Positions 60,734 through 64,000 of a stretch of DNA of 64,000 bases are shown here, one piece after another. Made by a program: the position numbers and the translations under genes. The notes under the pieces were generated by a model that was given only the letters and a program-made list of their open reading frames with translations, made no database searches and was not told the origin of the DNA. This DNA is from M3007 sp044230315 (lineage in GTDB: Bacteria > Bacteroidota > Bacteroidia > Chitinophagales > Saprospiraceae), in contig JBGARJ010000017.1 in NCBI GenBank assembly GCA_044230315.1, positions 54,049 to 118,048 on the forward strand, read 5' to 3'. Within the stretch, counting starts at the first letter, position 1. Every line of letters begins with the position of its first letter.

Positions 60734-60969
60734 AACGGATGTTTTGTGCGATGGATAGACAAGGGCTGGCCGGAATTGCCGGCCAATTCCCTTCAACGCC
60801 CGCTGCCGGCATTTCGGTTCCGGTCCGGCCGCCGATTCGCCAAAATGCCCTGACCATATCCGGCCCCGGCCGCTTTGGGAAAATAATTCCGGCTGTTTGA
60901 TTGGCAGACTCGGCTTTTTAAAACAGATTTGCTTCCCCATCACCAGTTTAAATCAAATTGAAAATAGCT

Positions 60970-62208
60970 ATGGGTACCATTCTAAAACTCGGCGTAGTCG
61001 ACCAGGGTGCGATGCCGGCCGACCGCGGTGCATTTCTCCAACCCTACCACGAAGGTATGTCGGACGCCCTGAAGAAAAAACAAATGTTCCGCGACGAGGC
61101 CAACGGCGTTTGGCGCAGTTTTCAACCGGCGCCTGGCACAGGGGTGCGCGATCTGCAGCAATTCCTGAAGGACAGCGGTTTTATGCCCAAAGCGAATGTG
61201 GACGGCATTTTTGGTTACGCGACCAGCGCGGCCGTTCGTTTGTTTCAGGAGTATTTGCGCACCTATGAACAGGATGCCACGATCGGCGTCCCCGATGGCG
61301 TGGTAGGCCCAAACACCCTGGCCCACATCGAAAAATGGAAAACCGACAAGGCCGGCAAAAAAAACTTCGTGTGCGCCTGGGGGCAGTCTACCGTAAAGCG
61401 GCCGGCGGCCGGGTTCCGGGAATGGATCACCTTGTTGAAATCGGCCAAGCAATATTACCAGAAAAACCCGCACCCGATCCTCCAACTTGTCAATGCCTAC
61501 TCCTTACCGACCGATACCAAAAAAGTGGTCGAGTGGGATATCGCACCCGATACTATCCACCTGATCGGCATCCGCCGGTCGCAGGAAACCGGAGCGCCCA
61601 AGCGCGAAAACGACGACCTGTTCGTGCTGCTGATCCGGGGCATGGTGTTCACCTTTTGGGGCTCTACCGACCCCAACCCCGGCCTGGCCGAGCGCGGCGA
61701 CATCCCGTTCCTGGTCGAGAGCCAGCATGCGTACAAATTCGGTTGGCACAAGATCAGCGACAACAACACGATTTACCGCGCCCTGCGGCCTGCGGGTCCG
61801 GGCGTGCTGGTATTTCGCGACAAAAACCGCGACCGCGGGCTCACCGATATCGACATCGCCGCCGGGCTCGATAAGCAACCCAATACGACGATCAATATCC
61901 ACTGGTCGGGTATCGGCACCACCAATTTTTCGGCGGGCTGCCAGGTGATTGCCGGCAAAAGTTACCTCAACCACCTGGGGGAAAAGATCGACTGTTCGCT
62001 GTTTGCCGCCGTTTCATACGGCGACCTGGCCAACGGCAAAACCCGCGGCGCGTACAATGTCTTCGCCGACCTGGTGCTTACCTATGCGCCGCCCGGCGTG
62101 CGCACCCTGCGGTATACGCTCGGGCGCGACGAGACGCTGTTCCTGTCGAAAGCCATGGACGAGCGAATGGTGAGCGCCGAGGTGGATACGCTCAAGGGCA
62201 TGGCTTAA
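60970..62208 (+). CDS. Peptidoglycan-binding-domain protein, possible L,D-transpeptidase-like or phage-type
   Basis: 412 residues from the ATG at 60970. Residues ~55-115 are a PG_binding_1-like domain ('GVRDLQQFLKDSGFMPKANVDGIFGYATSAAVRLFQEYL'). The rest is alpha/beta; near residue 315 'INIHWSGIGTTNFSAGCQVI' resembles the S-x-G-C pocket of YkuD-type L,D-transpeptidases, but I could not confirm the rest of that fold. No signal peptide is visible, so export would need another route. It lies 218 bp before the AT-rich EAD-toroid gene. Confidence 0.6.
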   Translation: MGTILKLGVVDQGAMPADRGAFLQPYHEGMSDALKKKQMFRDEANGVWRSFQPAPGTGVRDLQQFLKDSGFMPKANVDGIFGYATSAAVRLFQEYLRTYEQDATIGVPDGVVGPNTLAHIEKWKTDKAGKKNFVCAWGQSTVKRPAAGFREWITLLKSAKQYYQKNPHPILQLVNAYSLPTDTKKVVEWDIAPDTIHLIGIRRSQETGAPKRENDDLFVLLIRGMVFTFWGSTDPNPGLAERGDIPFLVESQHAYKFGWHKISDNNTIYRALRPAGPGVLVFRDKNRDRGLTDIDIAAGLDKQPNTTINIHWSGIGTTNFSAGCQVIAGKSYLNHLGEKIDCSLFAAVSYGDLANGKTRGAYNVFADLVLTYAPPGVRTLRYTLGRDETLFLSKAMDERMVSAEVDTLKGMA

Positions 62209-62426
62209 GCGCAGATTTTGCTTTACATGCAATGGCGAAAACGGGAAAATTTCAGTTCGACACCGGCAAATTTTGCAGGCCGATGCTGGCAATTCGGCAA
62301 AAAATTGAACAAGGCCAAGCGAAAAAATGGCGTTTTACCGCCAAAGACATCCGTCGCAATACGTCCATCAAATCAATTGGCTGATATCCTTCAACGCTTT
62401 ATCTGGTTACTTAAATTAAGGTCCGG

Positions 62427-63809
62427 ATGGAAAACTACAATTTCGAAGAAATAAAGGGCTTGCTGTCCAACGACGATTTCGATGCTGCCATTGATCTGCT
62501 TCAAAAAATTGTAGAGGAAAAACTCCCGCATCTGGAGGATGAAATTCTGCATATTGTCAACAGGCATAATAACCTGAATAAAGCGATTCGGAATAACACT
62601 TTAACCTTTCAGGAAATAGACGTAACCAGAAGCAAACTATTTTCCGATCTGCTCAATTTGATCAATGTTACAAAACTTGAAATAGAATCAAACAGGTCGG
62701 TTATAAAAAACCTCGTAGCAAAGGAGAAAAGCAGGATAAGAAAAATATCTTTTGTATCATCTTTTATTGCCTGTGCAGTCATAATATCAGGCTTCCTGTA
62801 TTTTCACAATATAATAGTTTTCATCCATACACTGACCTCGACCGAGTACCCGTATATTGAGAACAAAGAACAATTTCAGTCCACTATTGACGCGTTGGCC
62901 GGCGGATTAAAAAATGAATTTCTGAACAAATACCCGGCTGAAGGCGATTGCTGGGGGGCTTCGCAATTTACCATAGGCCTTAGGGGTGTTTCCGAAGATT
63001 TTGATGATGAAATTCTGGTTAAACTCGCAAAGGATTCGCTCAATTCCCATTCTAACTTGTGGCGGTTTAAATACCAGAACACTGTAGATTATCATATGGG
63101 TGTTTCCGGCTGGACACTATATGGTTTGTCGTTATTCAGCCACCCGATCGATACCAACATCATCGTAAAAGGCTTTTTAGAAACGCAAAATAGTGATGGC
63201 TACTGGACCCTCTTCCCAAGTACTGACAAATTGAACGCATCCACCTATGCAACCTGTTTTTCCACCTTAGCCTTATTTAATGTATGGAAAAACCACCCGC
63301 TTTCAGCCACCCTAAAGCATCAGGTGGAAAGCGCTTTGTACAAGGCAACAAATTGGCTTGAGAATAACTATTCCACCGAATTGCCCATTCAGTGGTTTGA
63401 TTATCCTTTGGATAAATTTGATCAGCGCGCAGCCCGGGCCACCACGGCATTGGTTCTGCACACTTTGTGTAAAGTCGGATCCAGGAATTTTTTGTCCTTT
63501 GGGAAAACATGGTTGTCGGATTTTCCACATCAGCCGGAAAATATAGATTTTTATGAACAGTCATCCAACGCATACTATTCCCTGAAAATCATCGATGGCA
63601 CCAGGCAATTGGTCGTTCCATGGGAAATAATAGTATGTTGTGATTTATACAAAAACTGTTCAGTCGCAGGCAGGTACAAAATAAATTCCTGGATCAATGA
63701 AACGCTGAAATCGGTGCGGCCTCACGATATCCAGGAAACAACCTTTGCTTTTATACGGTCCGAAATGCTGATATCATTGAATTATCTGAACAATAAGAGA
63801 CTGATTTAA
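62427..63809 (+). CDS. EAD11-like adaptor / membrane helix / terpene-cyclase-like toroid protein
   Basis: 460 residues. Residues ~1-88 look like an effector-associated domain (EAD11-type): short helices with 'IKGLLSNDDFDAAIDLLQKIV', 'LNKAIRNNTLTFQEID' and 'SKLFSDLLNLINVTKLEIESN'. A basic stretch and one membrane helix (~106-134) follow. From ~150 the protein is helical with a QW-like motif, 'GFLETQNSDGYW' (249-260), and repeated helix pairs, as in squalene-cyclase/prenyltransferase alpha-toroids; no DxDD or other catalytic motif is seen. DNA is clearly more AT-rich than its neighbours. The function is unknown; EADs recruit effectors in bacterial conflict systems. Confidence 0.65.
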   Translation: MENYNFEEIKGLLSNDDFDAAIDLLQKIVEEKLPHLEDEILHIVNRHNNLNKAIRNNTLTFQEIDVTRSKLFSDLLNLINVTKLEIESNRSVIKNLVAKEKSRIRKISFVSSFIACAVIISGFLYFHNIIVFIHTLTSTEYPYIENKEQFQSTIDALAGGLKNEFLNKYPAEGDCWGASQFTIGLRGVSEDFDDEILVKLAKDSLNSHSNLWRFKYQNTVDYHMGVSGWTLYGLSLFSHPIDTNIIVKGFLETQNSDGYWTLFPSTDKLNASTYATCFSTLALFNVWKNHPLSATLKHQVESALYKATNWLENNYSTELPIQWFDYPLDKFDQRAARATTALVLHTLCKVGSRNFLSFGKTWLSDFPHQPENIDFYEQSSNAYYSLKIIDGTRQLVVPWEIIVCCDLYKNCSVAGRYKINSWINETLKSVRPHDIQETTFAFIRSEMLISLNYLNNKRLI

Positions 63810-63866
63810 AGCAGCCTTGGAATCTCATTCCTCGGCCCCATCGATGACAGCAGCAAAACTTGATGC

Positions 63867-64000
63867 ATGCGTTTAAAAAACATCCTGATTTATCTTTTCG
63901 CCGGTACATTTCTACCCCTTACGCAAGCCCAAATCGCTAACGATCATCCGCACGACACCGGAATCGAATCCGACCCCCGGGTGCTGTTTGTGGAAACATT
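63867..64000 (+). CDS. Exported protein, N-terminal part (3' end outside window)
   Basis: From ATG 63867 the frame stays open to the window end (44 residues). A signal peptide (MRLKNILIYLFAGTFLPLTQAQ) is followed by a polar, acidic stretch ('NDHPHDTGIESDPRVLFVE'). It begins 57 bp after the EAD-toroid gene on the same strand and may be co-transcribed. Family unknown. Confidence 0.7.
   Translation, partial: MRLKNILIYLFAGTFLPLTQAQIANDHPHDTGIESDPRVLFVET

Overview
The window comes from a GC-rich member of the Bacteroidota, probably a Saprospiria-like lineage. The evidence is a SusC/SusD pair at the left edge, several proteins with the C-terminal sorting domain of the type IX secretion system (T9SS), a LytS/LytTR regulator with a Reg_prop/Y_Y_Y sensor, abundant Bacteroidota-type lipoproteins, and upstream boxes like the phylum's TAnnTTTG promoter element. 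No rRNA, tRNA, CRISPR array or intact transposase was seen. Taxonomy is inferred from gene content only.

Layout. 1-3230: the end of a SusC/SusD/lipoprotein uptake operon, closed by a strong terminator. 3371-16331: a block of exported proteins: a caspase-fold protease with TPRs, a FecR-like protein with a 14-residue tandem repeat, an HExxH peptidase with TPRs, a coiled-coil envelope protein, an OmpA/WD40-caspase operon and a TlpA-like thioredoxin. 16704-31037: an interrupted sulfur-metabolism region: a TsdA-like diheme cytochrome, two CstB-like persulfide dioxygenase/rhodanese proteins, a split YeeE/YedE transporter, an OprD-like porin, a TauE/SafE exporter and a Crp/Fnr regulator. Three perfect CGTGA-N6-TCACG palindromes and one near match lie upstream of these genes and look like the regulator's operators.

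Inside and after this region are two copies of an unrecognised ~470-residue helical protein family. Each is divergently transcribed from a T9SS cargo gene whose promoter (TTTG-N20-CACTTTTG) is the same at both loci. At 50733-51255 the C-terminal stubs of a third such pair lie head to head, as if one deletion had removed both N-termini and the promoter between them. This recurring module is the best candidate here for an undescribed system. 31051-35382 holds a methyltransferase, aminopeptidase P and a Uma2-like protein. 39178-53498 holds 4-hydroxyphenylpyruvate dioxygenase, the sensor/regulator pair, a NadM-like/Nudix fusion, ParE and several small genes. 54172-60733 holds small enzymes, a sodium:solute symporter and an ECF sigma operon.

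The right end (60970-64000) carries a peptidoglycan-binding protein and then an AT-rich gene with an EAD11-like adaptor domain, one membrane helix and a terpene-cyclase-like toroid, a plausible conflict-system component. Several dispersed hairpin repeat families (5765/19394; 42864/43700/58963; 10687-10871; 35635; 49285/49644) occupy intergenic spaces.
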